A stretch of DNA of 43,272 bases from Tenericutes bacterium ADurb.Bin239 (GTDB lineage Bacteria > Bacillota_I > Bacilli_A > RFN20 > CAG-826): contig MWCB01000013.1 of the NCBI GenBank assembly GCA_002069815.1, positions 1 to 43,272 of the forward strand. The letters are read 5' to 3'. A program made the position numbers and the translations under genes. This document shows positions 32,969-41,327 of this stretch, piece after piece (position 1 is the first letter of the stretch; each line of letters begins with the position of its first letter). A model generated the notes under the pieces. That model did no database searches and had not been told where the DNA came from. It saw only the letters and a program-made list of their open reading frames with translations.

Positions 32969-34357
32969 CTATTTCTTTTGTTGTTTTTCGCGAATCTTAA
33001 TAGCGTAACCTTCTTTATTTTCTTGATGAGAACGCGCAATCGCAAGACTATCTTTTGGTACGTCTCTATTAATGATGGATGCTGCTGCTAGATAAGAGCC
33101 TTCACCAACATTAAGAGGTGCAACTAATGTAGTGTTACTACCAACAAAGACATTTTTACCAATTATCGTTTTTGATTTATTAACACCATCATAGTTGGCA
33201 GTTATCGCTCCTGCTCCCACGTTAGTGTGTGCTCCAAGTTCAGCGTCCCCCATATAAGCAAGGTGTCCCGCTTTAACTCCTTCGTGGAACGTTGTGTTTT
33301 TAAGTTCCACAAAGTTTCCAATCCGTGAACCATCTTTCACTAAGGCATTTTGACGCATTCTAGCAAATGGTCCAATTTTTATATTGTTACAAATTTCACT
33401 ATCCACTAAGTGGCTGAAGATAATTGTATTGTTATTACCAATCTTCATATTCTTTAAATATGTGTTTGGTCCAATTTCGTTTGCAATCCCAATTACACTG
33501 TTTCCTAAAATAGTAGTGCCTGGCGCGATTATTGTATCTTGGCCAATCTTAACATCTGGCCCAATATATGTGTTATTAGGATCTTCAATGGTAACACCAC
33601 TTAACATATGACCAAGATTAATTCGTTTTTTAAGAAGTTCCGCGGCTTCCGTGAGTTGGGCGCGGTCATTTGTACCTAACATTTCATCAGGATTAGTAAG
33701 GACAAACGCTCCGACTTTATAACCGCGTTCTTTAAATAAACCAATAATATCCGTTAAATATAATTCGCCTTGTTTGTTATTTGGTTTTAGGTTTTTAAGT
33801 TCAGCAAATAATTTTTGATTATTTACAACATACATTCCCGCATTAACTTCGCGGATATCGCCTTCTTTACCTGTCAAATCTTTTTGCTCAACAATACGTG
33901 TTACTTCGCCATTTGGCGCTCGAAGCACTCGACCGTAACCAAACGGATTATCTAGTTTTGCGGTTAAGATTGTTAAGTCGTTTTTATCTTTAGTGTGAAG
34001 CTCAAGAAGACCGTTGATAGAACTTTCCGTTATTAAAGGGACATCACCACTTAATATCAATGTGTCACCTTTTTCTTTTTCAAGAAGTGGTGCGGTTTGA
34101 ATAATCGCGTGCCCTGTCCCTTTTTGCTCATGTTGCCAAGCAATCTCTGCTTTTCCTTCGACAAGTTTAGAAGTATGGTTGCCCCCAAAGCCAACAATAA
34201 CGACGGTTCTGCCAGTTATATGTGGTTTAGCTGCGTCAAGGACCCAGTTAATAAGTGGTTTTCCGAGTATTTCAAAACCTACTTTAGATATTTCTTGATT
34301 TAAAGATTTCATGCGGGTGCCTTTGCCCGCTGCTAAAATAATCGCATTTCGTTTCAT
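32969..34357 (-). CDS. glmU: Bifunctional UDP-GlcNAc pyrophosphorylase / glucosamine-1-phosphate acetyltransferase
   Basis: GlmU makes UDP-N-acetylglucosamine, the precursor of peptidoglycan and other glycans. The N-terminal nucleotidyltransferase begins with AAGKGTRMKS. The C-terminal half, from about residue 250, is a left-handed beta-helix with hexapeptide repeats and the acetyltransferase motifs NFVELKN and HLAYMGDAELGAHTNVGAGAITANYDG. 462 residues is full length, so both activities should be present. GGAG precedes the ATG. It follows ispE by nine bases. Confidence 0.97.
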   Translation of the reverse strand: MKRNAIILAAGKGTRMKSLNQEISKVGFEILGKPLINWVLDAAKPHITGRTVVIVGFGGNHTSKLVEGKAEIAWQHEQKGTGHAIIQTAPLLEKEKGDTLILSGDVPLITESSINGLLELHTKDKNDLTILTAKLDNPFGYGRVLRAPNGEVTRIVEQKDLTGKEGDIREVNAGMYVVNNQKLFAELKNLKPNNKQGELYLTDIIGLFKERGYKVGAFVLTNPDEMLGTNDRAQLTEAAELLKKRINLGHMLSGVTIEDPNNTYIGPDVKIGQDTIIAPGTTILGNSVIGIANEIGPNTYLKNMKIGNNNTIIFSHLVDSEICNNIKIGPFARMRQNALVKDGSRIGNFVELKNTTFHEGVKAGHLAYMGDAELGAHTNVGAGAITANYDGVNKSKTIIGKNVFVGSNTTLVAPLNVGEGSYLAAASIINRDVPKDSLAIARSHQENKEGYAIKIREKQQKK

Positions 34358-34366
34358 AATATTCTC

Positions 34367-35218
34367 CTATTTAATCACTTTTGTAATTATTGTTTCATAT
34401 TTTAATTTTTTATATTTATCGCTAATAAAGCGTAATAGATTTCGGTTTTCACTTAAAGCAAAGATAGTATTGCCGGTTCCCGCTATCCCACAGGCTTCAA
34501 CGTTTAATGTTTTTAAATCGTTTAATACTGCGCGTAAAGCGGGTGTGCGTTTAATGTTCGTTTCGCTGAAATCATTAAAAAGTACTGCGCCTAATTCACG
34601 TAAAGAACCTTTTTCTGCTGCATTAACAACTGCTTCAAGTTGTTTGGGGGATGTTTCTCCATAAAGCATAAAGTCGTCTATCACATCTTTCAACTCATAA
34701 ATTTCAGAAGGAATTATTAATAGCACATGCGGATCATGTTTAAAATGAATCGGCGTTACCTTTTGCTTTGTTAAATCATAAAGAGCAGGTTTATTTACTA
34801 AAAAGTATGGAACATCTTTTCCAATAGAAACCGCGAGATCATAATATTCTTTTGGTGTGATTTTAAGTTTAGTTAAATGGGCCACTGCTTTAATAACAGA
34901 AGTAGCGTCACTTGCACCGCTCCCTAGACCATGACCCGTAGGAACATTTTTATGAATTTTCACTGAGAAAGTTTGTTTGTAACCAAACTTTTCACGCATT
35001 TTTAATAACGCTTCATCAATGATTCGTTTTTCTTTAACATACAATGCTTTATTTGTATAGTGAACAATATCAATAAAACCCTCGCGAAAAACATCAATCG
35101 TTATTGTGTCACTAAACGCTACTGGTAAAACAACACTTGTTATTTCTAAAGCGTTTGTCAGTGGATTAAGTGTTGTTTTCACACTTATGGATAACCGTGC
35201 ATTTGCCGTTACTATCAT
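34367..35218 (-). CDS. ispE: 4-diphosphocytidyl-2-C-methyl-D-erythritol kinase, divergent
   Basis: IspE is a GHMP kinase of the MEP isoprenoid pathway. The 283-residue protein has the glycine-rich motif PTGHGLGSGASDATSVIKAV and a C-terminal GIAGTGNTIFAL resembling the third GHMP motif. The N-terminus (ANARLSISVKTT) departs from the usual AKINL, and the common GYH stretch is not evident, so the assignment rests on the motif and on position beside rsmA and glmU. The ATG has no Shine-Dalgarno site; an extended -10 lies eight bases upstream. No other MEP gene is in the window. Confidence 0.82.
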   Translation of the reverse strand: MIVTANARLSISVKTTLNPLTNALEITSVVLPVAFSDTITIDVFREGFIDIVHYTNKALYVKEKRIIDEALLKMREKFGYKQTFSVKIHKNVPTGHGLGSGASDATSVIKAVAHLTKLKITPKEYYDLAVSIGKDVPYFLVNKPALYDLTKQKVTPIHFKHDPHVLLIIPSEIYELKDVIDDFMLYGETSPKQLEAVVNAAEKGSLRELGAVLFNDFSETNIKRTPALRAVLNDLKTLNVEACGIAGTGNTIFALSENRNLLRFISDKYKKLKYETIITKVIK

Positions 35219-35226
35219 ATATTAAT

Positions 35227-35235
35227 ATGATACCA
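35227..35235 (-). promoter_or_regulatory. Extended -10 promoter of ispE-glmU, leaderless type
   Basis: TGGTATCAT on the minus strand ends eight bases before the ispE ATG, so transcription would begin at or next to the start codon. No -35 match is visible. Confidence 0.5.
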
Positions 35236-35257
35236 AATATTGTGCTTGTTTTGGGTA

Positions 35258-36058
35258 TTATCCGTCCTTTTTACTACTTAATGTCTTAAATAATTCAAAT
35301 AATACTTCGGGGGCAATTGCTTCTGCTCTAATATTTTCGTCTAATTTATATTTATTTAGAGTGATTAATATATTTTCCTTGTTGAAAATATTTTTTAAAT
35401 TGTTATATATTGTTTTTCGTCGATTTAAGAAAGCGTTATTAAGAAAAAGATAAAATTCGCGTGTTGGAAAGTCTTTTTTGTGGCGCGTAAAACAAAAAAC
35501 AGCAGAATCAACATGGGGAACAGGATAAAATTTATCAGCGGTTACAATTAATTTTTGTTCAATGTCACCAAGTAAACTTAACAAGACACGAAGGGGACCG
35601 TATGCTTTTGTTCTTGGTTTTGCTAATAAGCGATCTTTTACATCAATTTGTGTCATAAAAACGAACCTTTTAAGATTTTCCGTTTCTAATAATACTTTTT
35701 CGATTATTTTGGTGGTGATGTAATATGGAATATTACTGATAACGGCTTTTGTTTCACGTGGAACTTTATAGTCAAGGAAATCTTGTTCTATAATATTAAG
35801 GGTCGGGTACTTTTTTCTTAATACTCGCACAAAACCCCTATCGATTTCAATTGCGGTAAAGTTTGTTGTCTTTGAAAGAAGTTCGTTAGTTAAGGCTCCT
35901 AACCCTGGTCCAATCTCTATTACATCGGTATAATATGGTTCAAGCAGCTTTACAATCTTACGCGCTATGTCCGCGTCCACTAAAAAATTTTGGCCCTTCC
36001 TTTTTTGAGGCGTCATCTTTTCTTTTTCCAATAAAGCCATAATTTCTTGTTTATTCAT
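35258..36058 (-). CDS. rsmA: 16S rRNA dimethyladenosine transferase RsmA/KsgA
   Basis: RsmA dimethylates A1518 and A1519 in helix 45 of 16S rRNA and acts as a late 30S assembly check. The 266-residue protein begins with the family pattern KRKGQNFLVD, then SAM-binding EIGPGLGALTNELL and the catalytic motif NIPYYITTKII. AAGG precedes the ATG. It overlaps rnmV by eight bases, the common rnmV-rsmA pair of Bacillota. Confidence 0.97.
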   Translation of the reverse strand: MNKQEIMALLEKEKMTPQKRKGQNFLVDADIARKIVKLLEPYYTDVIEIGPGLGALTNELLSKTTNFTAIEIDRGFVRVLRKKYPTLNIIEQDFLDYKVPRETKAVISNIPYYITTKIIEKVLLETENLKRFVFMTQIDVKDRLLAKPRTKAYGPLRVLLSLLGDIEQKLIVTADKFYPVPHVDSAVFCFTRHKKDFPTREFYLFLNNAFLNRRKTIYNNLKNIFNKENILITLNKYKLDENIRAEAIAPEVLFELFKTLSSKKDG

Positions 36059-36590
36059 TGAGCGCCTTTTTTAAATCTTCATAATTTATATTTAATAATT
36101 GGATTTGTGTATACATATGTTTAAGACTACTGGCTATTAGACTAAATTTTTTAGCTATTTTTCTTCTTTTTACTTTAGAGTTCGGCCCTGTTAATCCTAA
36201 ATCTAATAGATTTATATACTTAACATCAGAAGAAGTAGTAAATCTTTTATTAATATAGGGCTTTATATATTCCTTCAAAACATTAAGTGCAATCTTTTCA
36301 ATTCCTACTTTTGCGGCTTGCACACTATCTTTTTTAGATACATTTAATATTTTAGCGGCGGGTATCTCTTTTAATAATAAACTTTCTATCCTTTGGCCTG
36401 GACCATCGGGATCAGTTAAGATTATAATCTCGTGAATTTTCGATAATTCTTGTAGATGTTTTACTGTTTCACGTGGAACACTAAGTCCTTCTGTACTTAC
36501 TACGTAAGGGATATTTACTTTTTTCAGCTTTTCCGCATCATTTTTTCCTTCAACCACAAATATACAATTTAATAGATTTTTATCATTCAT
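36051..36590 (-). CDS. rnmV: Ribonuclease M5
   Basis: RNase M5 matures 5S rRNA. The 179-residue protein has a TOPRIM domain: IFVVEGKNDAEKLKK (metal-binding Glu) and IIILTDPDGPGQRIE (DxD), followed by the C-terminal RNase M5 region. It overlaps tatD by four bases (ATGA) upstream and rsmA downstream. Confidence 0.95.
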   Translation of the reverse strand: MNDKNLLNCIFVVEGKNDAEKLKKVNIPYVVSTEGLSVPRETVKHLQELSKIHEIIILTDPDGPGQRIESLLLKEIPAAKILNVSKKDSVQAAKVGIEKIALNVLKEYIKPYINKRFTTSSDVKYINLLDLGLTGPNSKVKRRKIAKKFSLIASSLKHMYTQIQLLNINYEDLKKALNE

Positions 36591-37354
36591 ATTCTAAATA
36601 GTCTTTTTGCGTTCTTTGTCGTAAACTCTTCCACTTTCTCGACAGAAACATTACGGATTGCCGCTATAGCGGTGGCGATAAGTGGTATCTTTGCACTCTC
36701 ATTTATTTTACCGCGATAAGGATGAGGAGTTAAATAAGGGGCATCTGTTTCAATTAAGAGTTTATCTTCTGGCACGACAAGAGCGACTTCTTTAGGTTCT
36801 CTAGCATTTAAGAACGTTACAGGACCACCAAGACTAATATAGAAACCCAAGTCCGTAAATCTTTTTACCATTTCTTTTGATCCGCTATAAGAGTGCATTA
36901 CCCCTTGGTATTTCGGTGTGTTGTTCTTTAATATTTCATAAGTATCGTTTGTTGCATCACGCATATGGATAATAACTGGTTTTTTATATTTGTTCGCCAG
37001 TTCAATTTGTGCCACAAAGAATTCGTATTCTATTTCTCTTTCTTTTGGATTTTTTATCCAGTGATAATCTAAACCAATTTCACCAACAGCGACAACCTTA
37101 GGATGGGTAAGAAGAAGTTCAAGCTCTTGTATGTCACTTTTAGGAGTTTTTACTGCATCCGTTGGGTGAATACCCACTGCTGCATATACATTTGGAAACT
37201 TTTCCGCAATCTTAATTGCCTTTTTGCTTGAACCAACATCCCACGCCACGACTAAAAGATAGTTGACGCCCGCTTCTCTAGCGCGTTCAACATATCCTTT
37301 TATATCCTTTTGGTATCGGCGATCATTTAAATGACAGTGTGTATCAAAAAACAT
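36587..37354 (-). CDS. tatD: TatD-family metal-dependent hydrolase
   Basis: TatD-type enzymes are TIM-barrel nucleases (YabD in B. subtilis). The 255-residue protein has the metal motif FFDTHCHLND (H6, H8), VGEIGLDYHW, VIIHMRDA, VMHSYSGS and the C-terminal LIETDAPYLTPHPYRGK. It lies two bases after mnmE and overlaps rnmV. The stop is TGA. Confidence 0.95.
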   Translation of the reverse strand: MFFDTHCHLNDRRYQKDIKGYVERAREAGVNYLLVVAWDVGSSKKAIKIAEKFPNVYAAVGIHPTDAVKTPKSDIQELELLLTHPKVVAVGEIGLDYHWIKNPKEREIEYEFFVAQIELANKYKKPVIIHMRDATNDTYEILKNNTPKYQGVMHSYSGSKEMVKRFTDLGFYISLGGPVTFLNAREPKEVALVVPEDKLLIETDAPYLTPHPYRGKINESAKIPLIATAIAAIRNVSVEKVEEFTTKNAKRLFRI

Positions 37355-37356
37355 GT

Positions 37357-38679
37357 TTATTTACCCACACAAAAACGCGAAAAGATTTCTTTACTTATAT
37401 CGTTATCAACGTTTTCTCCTAATATTTCTTTAATAATGAAGAAAGCTTGTTGTAAAGAGACACTTACAAGATCAATTGCCACTTCATCAAGTGCTTCTTG
37501 TTTAGCGACTTCAAGCTGTTCATACGCTTTGCGAAGTAACGCTAATTGGCGCGCGTTATTTAAACTTGGACGTAAATAACTTTCTTTATCCACACCAACT
37601 TCGGCTGCAATTGCTTTTTCAAGTGAACCAAGATCGCGCGTTAACGCTGATATATATAGTTTAGTAGGATCTTTCTTGCTAACTTTATCGGCTTTGTTAT
37701 AAACGGTTATTACTTTTTTATCTTTTATTAAAGCCGCGAATTTGTCTTTTTTGTCGACGTTTTCGGCATCTTTTACATATATTACTAAATCAGCGGCTTC
37801 AATTGATTTCTTTGTTTTTTCAATACCAATGCTCTCAATTGCGTCTTTACTTTCTCTAATTCCAGCAGTATCTAAAAGAAGAAGTCGAAGTCCATGTAAA
37901 TTGATTTCACCCTCGACAACGTCGCGGGTTGTTCCCGCTATATCAGTAACAATTGCTTTATCTTCTTTAAGTAGCGCATTTAATAATGAAGATTTTCCAA
38001 CATTAGGAGCGCCTACAATTGCTACTTTAATCCCTTCTTTAATGATTTGACCTTGACGTCCTTGATCAATTAACTTTTTAATTTCGCTATTAATATAATC
38101 AACTTCACTAATAACAAGTGTATAACTTGCTTCTTCAATGTCTCGATATTCAGGATAATCAATATTTACTTCAATAAGACTCATAACATCCGCGATTCGT
38201 TCTCTAATTGGATAAACGACTTTGCTTGTTTCGCCGACAAGCGAAAGAAGTGATAATTTCTTTGCTTCTTTGGTAGTAGCAGTAATCATATCGTTGACGG
38301 CTTCGGCTTGTACTAAATCAACCTTACCATTTAGATAGGCACGATTCGTGAATTCGCCGCGTACCGCTAGACGGGCACCATTTTTAATCATTAATTCAAT
38401 TATTTCATTAGCGATAAGCATGCTACCATGACAACTAATTTCAACAACATCTTCACCAGTGTAGGAATGTGGCCCTTTAAAACAAAAAACAACGACTTCA
38501 TCCACTAATTCTTCGTCATCAAAAAGTTTGCCATACACCATCGTGTTTTTTTCTAGTTTCGTTAAGTCTTTGGTGAAACTTTTGGTAACAATGCTAAAAG
38601 CCTCGGGGCCCGAGAGACGGATAATGGCAAGGGCGCCCATCATCGGTGGTGTCGCAAGTGAAACAATCGTATCTAACAT
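37357..38679 (-). CDS. mnmE: tRNA modification GTPase MnmE
   Basis: MnmE works with MnmG to place carboxymethylaminomethyl groups on wobble U34. The 440-residue protein has an N-terminal tetrahydrofolate-binding domain, a helical domain, an inserted G domain (GAPNVGKS at 223-230, DIAGTTRD, LLDTAGI, NKAD) and the invariant C-terminus CVGK. The ATG lacks a Shine-Dalgarno site and is six bases from an extended -10, so the mRNA appears leaderless. Confidence 0.97.
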   Translation of the reverse strand: MLDTIVSLATPPMMGALAIIRLSGPEAFSIVTKSFTKDLTKLEKNTMVYGKLFDDEELVDEVVVFCFKGPHSYTGEDVVEISCHGSMLIANEIIELMIKNGARLAVRGEFTNRAYLNGKVDLVQAEAVNDMITATTKEAKKLSLLSLVGETSKVVYPIRERIADVMSLIEVNIDYPEYRDIEEASYTLVISEVDYINSEIKKLIDQGRQGQIIKEGIKVAIVGAPNVGKSSLLNALLKEDKAIVTDIAGTTRDVVEGEINLHGLRLLLLDTAGIRESKDAIESIGIEKTKKSIEAADLVIYVKDAENVDKKDKFAALIKDKKVITVYNKADKVSKKDPTKLYISALTRDLGSLEKAIAAEVGVDKESYLRPSLNNARQLALLRKAYEQLEVAKQEALDEVAIDLVSVSLQQAFFIIKEILGENVDNDISKEIFSRFCVGK

Positions 38680-38685
38680 AGTGTA

Positions 38686-38694
38686 ATTTTACCA
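38686..38694 (-). promoter_or_regulatory. Extended -10 promoter of mnmE, leaderless type
   Basis: TGGTAAAAT on the minus strand ends six bases before the mnmE ATG and follows the jag terminator, so a start at the ATG itself is predicted. Confidence 0.6.
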
Positions 38695-38711
38695 TATCCT
38701 TATATTGATTA

Positions 38712-38736
38712 AGAAAAAACCACCTTGTAGGTGGTC
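38712..38736 (-). terminator. Intrinsic terminator of the rpmH-rnpA-yidC-jag operon
   Basis: On the minus strand the stem ACCACC/GGTGGT with a TACAA loop is followed by TTTTTTC, just after the jag stop. Confidence 0.9.
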
Positions 38737-38746
38737 TTTATTTAAG

Positions 38747-39388
38747 TTATTCTTCGTTTGTTTCTTTCTTAGCCTTTTCTTTTTTCTCTGGCTTTTTATA
38801 CCGAATAACGACTTGACGATCTTTACCTGTACCAATTGATTCGGTAGTGACGTTACGATATTCACTTAAAGCATTGTGAATTGCCCGTCTTTCATCGCTG
38901 GGCATTGGATCTAAGGTTGCATCTTGCTTAGAACGGGCAACATCACCCGCAACTTTACGCGCAAGACCAGTAACGCGGCGATAACGATCGTTTTTGTAAT
39001 TATTAATGTCTAATAAAACACGAATTCTCTTTTTGAATTTTACCGTCATTGCAACTTGAACAATTTCGTTAAGCGCTAATAAGGTTTTGCCACCTTTACC
39101 AATAAGAATTGAGTTATGGTTCGTACTCATTTCAATTTTAATGACATCACCATCTAATGTAGTGGTAAATTCAGGGGTAAATCCTAGTGATTCTACAACT
39201 AAACGTAAATAGCTTTCAGCATATTCAATATAATCCGTTGTTTCATAAACACTAATTTTAATTGAACTTTTGAAAAGACCTTTCTTTTCTTCAAGCACTT
39301 CATACACTAAGTCTTTGGGTTGAATACCAATATCTTCGCTCGCGAGCGCTAAAACTTCATCAAGATTTTTTGCTTCAAATATACGCAT
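38747..39388 (-). CDS. khpB: RNA-binding protein Jag/KhpB
   Basis: KhpB (Jag, EloR) binds RNA with KhpA and affects cell elongation in Gram-positives. The 213-residue protein has a Jag-N domain (residues 1-50), a KH domain with the GKGG loop (SILIGKGGKTLLAL) and an R3H domain (PMPSDERRAIHNALSEY). The C-terminus is a lysine/glutamate tail. AAAGGA precedes the ATG. It lies one base after yidC, the usual yidC-jag pair. Confidence 0.95.
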   Translation of the reverse strand: MRIFEAKNLDEVLALASEDIGIQPKDLVYEVLEEKKGLFKSSIKISVYETTDYIEYAESYLRLVVESLGFTPEFTTTLDGDVIKIEMSTNHNSILIGKGGKTLLALNEIVQVAMTVKFKKRIRVLLDINNYKNDRYRRVTGLARKVAGDVARSKQDATLDPMPSDERRAIHNALSEYRNVTTESIGTGKDRQVVIRYKKPEKKEKAKKETNEE

Positions 39389-39389
39389 A

Positions 39390-40766
39390 TTAATTCTTTC
39401 CTTTCATCACATAATGAACAATCACGGTTTGGGCAATGGAAATAAGCGCCCCAATAAACCAATACACCCCCATCGCTGCTGGAAGGGTGAAAGACATAAA
39501 GACAATCATAATAAACATGATGTTCATAATCATTTTGGATTGCCGCTGTTGTTTATCGGCGGCAGGGTTTGCGGTCGTTTTTCCAATTTCTTTTTGTTTA
39601 CTCTTATTAAGCCACGTTGATAGTTTAGTGCTCACAAATTGAGCCGCAGTCATAATAAGGAAGAGAACCCACGCTGTCCACCATCCACCGTGAAACCAGT
39701 TATTAATCATTGATTGACCAAGTTGGGCGTTTAAGTTTAATCCTAAAACACTATCAGATGCTAAACTAGCAGATCCTGTCATTGCTCCCCATACCGCAAT
39801 AAAGATGGGGAATTGAATAAACATAACAAGAAGCGACCCAAGTGGATTAATTCCGTGTTTCTTATACAAAGCCATTTGTGCTTGCGCTAAGGCTTGTCTT
39901 TCATATTGATTTGTATCCGAATTTGGATATTTTTGTTGAATTTTCGCTAATTCAGGCTGTAAAGTTTGCATCTTTTGTGCCCCAATCGTTTGTTTGAGGG
40001 TTAACAGAATAAGCAGACCACGAACAATTAAGGTTGTAATTAAAATAGCGCCAATTTGCCCCCATCCACCAGCGCCAAACGATTTAGTTAAAAACTCAAG
40101 TAGAGCGGCAACTGGATAAACAAGTAACCCTTCAATAAAACCTTTCTTAAAGGCACCTTTCCAGGTTTTAGCTTCAACTGGAACTTTGTGTCCTTCAGGT
40201 CCATATTCACCATCATAAAGTGCAATACAGGCCCGATTTGCTTTGATTTTGTTATAAATTTGTGTTTTATAGAAATTGCTAAAATCACGATCTGGTACAT
40301 TTTCATATCCAATTTCGTTACCGATTTCCTTATTCCAAATCGTCCAGTTAACCCAAAGTTCGTTACCATCTGCGGTAGCAACAGTTGCTCCTTTGGTTCC
40401 TAAAAATTTTAAATAACCATTTTTCTTAAGCGCGGCGGCATTAAGTTCATCGCCCACTAAGCCGTCAGTATTATTAAAATTAGCAATTGCAAAGTCTAAA
40501 ACTTTTTGATCTAACTTTTCATAATACTCAAGGGTTGGGGTAGCAAATCCTTGACCTTGAGCGTCGGTTATAATCTTTTGTAGAACCGGATTATGTACTT
40601 TTGTTTCAGTGCCTTCCACTATTTTTGTGACTAAACCTGCATCTTGAGCATAAAGCATATAGCCTACGTCTTTAGCAGAACAAAAACTTGCGGTACATGA
40701 TGAAAGCACGAAAAGTCCAGCGACAAGCGCGCCTATTTGCCAAATGTGTTTATTTTTTTTATTCAT
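39390..40766 (-). CDS. yidC: Membrane protein insertase YidC (lipoprotein form)
   Basis: YidC/Oxa1 inserts and folds membrane proteins. The 458-residue protein begins with a lipoprotein signal peptide whose lipobox LSSC places the modified Cys at residue 24. An extracytoplasmic region of more than 150 residues follows, longer than in most Gram-positive YidC. The conserved Oxa1 core with five membrane segments ends the protein (KMQTLQPELAKIQQKYP, ALYKKHGINPLGSLLVMFIQFPIFIAVW). The start at 40766 is chosen because GGAG lies just before it and the signal peptide starts there. One base separates it from rnpA. Confidence 0.95.
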   Translation of the reverse strand: MNKKNKHIWQIGALVAGLFVLSSCTASFCSAKDVGYMLYAQDAGLVTKIVEGTETKVHNPVLQKIITDAQGQGFATPTLEYYEKLDQKVLDFAIANFNNTDGLVGDELNAAALKKNGYLKFLGTKGATVATADGNELWVNWTIWNKEIGNEIGYENVPDRDFSNFYKTQIYNKIKANRACIALYDGEYGPEGHKVPVEAKTWKGAFKKGFIEGLLVYPVAALLEFLTKSFGAGGWGQIGAILITTLIVRGLLILLTLKQTIGAQKMQTLQPELAKIQQKYPNSDTNQYERQALAQAQMALYKKHGINPLGSLLVMFIQFPIFIAVWGAMTGSASLASDSVLGLNLNAQLGQSMINNWFHGGWWTAWVLFLIMTAAQFVSTKLSTWLNKSKQKEIGKTTANPAADKQQRQSKMIMNIMFIMIVFMSFTLPAAMGVYWFIGALISIAQTVIVHYVMKGKN

Positions 40767-40767
40767 G

Positions 40768-41091
40768 TTAATCTCCGTTTTCGTCGAATATTTTGCCAAT
40801 TGCTTTTTCTTTATCATCGAAGGAAGAATTAATAATTTCCTTTTTCGCCACAATGATAAAGTCGCCAGTATGCGTTTTAACATACGGTCTCACAATTGCT
40901 TTGATTTGCCTTTTTATTTTGTTGCGAGTGACAGCGTTACCTATTTTTTTGCTAACTGCTATACCTACGCGGAGTGTTTCGAGTTCGTTAGGGACAAAAT
41001 AACCATAACAAAGTGCTGTTTTTGTGAGCTTCCCCGCTTTAATAATCGTTTGGAACTGCTCGTTCTTTAATATTCGATGTGCCCTTTTCAC
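40768..41091 (-). CDS. rnpA: Ribonuclease P protein component
   Basis: RnpA supports the catalytic RNA of RNase P in 5' maturation of tRNA and tmRNA. The protein has KRAHRILKNEQFQTIIKAGK at the N-terminus and the RNR-type motif RVGIAVSKKIGNAVTRNKIKRQIKAIVR. I prefer a GTG start at 41091 (107 residues): GAGGAG lies four bases before it and KRAHRIL is the usual beginning. An in-frame TTG four codons earlier overlaps that site. It follows rpmH by 29 bp. Confidence 0.95.
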   Translation of the reverse strand: MKRAHRILKNEQFQTIIKAGKLTKTALCYGYFVPNELETLRVGIAVSKKIGNAVTRNKIKRQIKAIVRPYVKTHTGDFIIVAKKEIINSSFDDKEKAIGKIFDENGD

Positions 41092-41120
41092 AACTCTCCT
41101 CAAAAATGGTCACACAAATG

Positions 41121-41255
41121 TTAGACCGTTAGTGACTCGCGGCCTTTAGCGCGCCGATTACGAAGAATGCGGCGACCAGCAGGTGTCGCCATTCTAGCAC
41201 GGAACCCGTGCAGACGAGCTCGTCTAAGTTTACTCGGTTGATACGTACGTTTCAT
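41121..41255 (-). CDS. rpmH: Large ribosomal subunit protein bL34
   Basis: L34 is a small, very basic ribosomal protein. The minus-strand frame encodes 44 residues beginning [19 protein letters not shown] and ending GRESLTV, the standard L34 sequence. GAGGAG precedes the ATG. It is first in the rpmH-rnpA-yidC-jag operon next to oriC and is easily missed because of its length. Confidence 0.98.
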   Translation of the reverse strand: MKRTYQPSKLRRARLHGFRARMATPAGRRILRNRRAKGRESLTV

Positions 41256-41298
41256 AATAGTCTCCTCATTCAAACCAACATAAAGTTGTTCGCGATTA

Positions 41299-41327
41299 AT
41301 TTTAGTGGTTTACATAGTAAAAGTCAA
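41299..41327 (-). promoter_or_regulatory. rpmH operon promoter
   Basis: On the minus strand -35 TTGACT (41322-41327), a 17-nt spacer and -10 TAAAAT (41299-41304) lie about 45 bp before the rpmH ATG. TAGTGGT (41303-41309) and ACCACTA (41334-41340) form an inverted repeat that flanks the -35 region. Confidence 0.75.
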
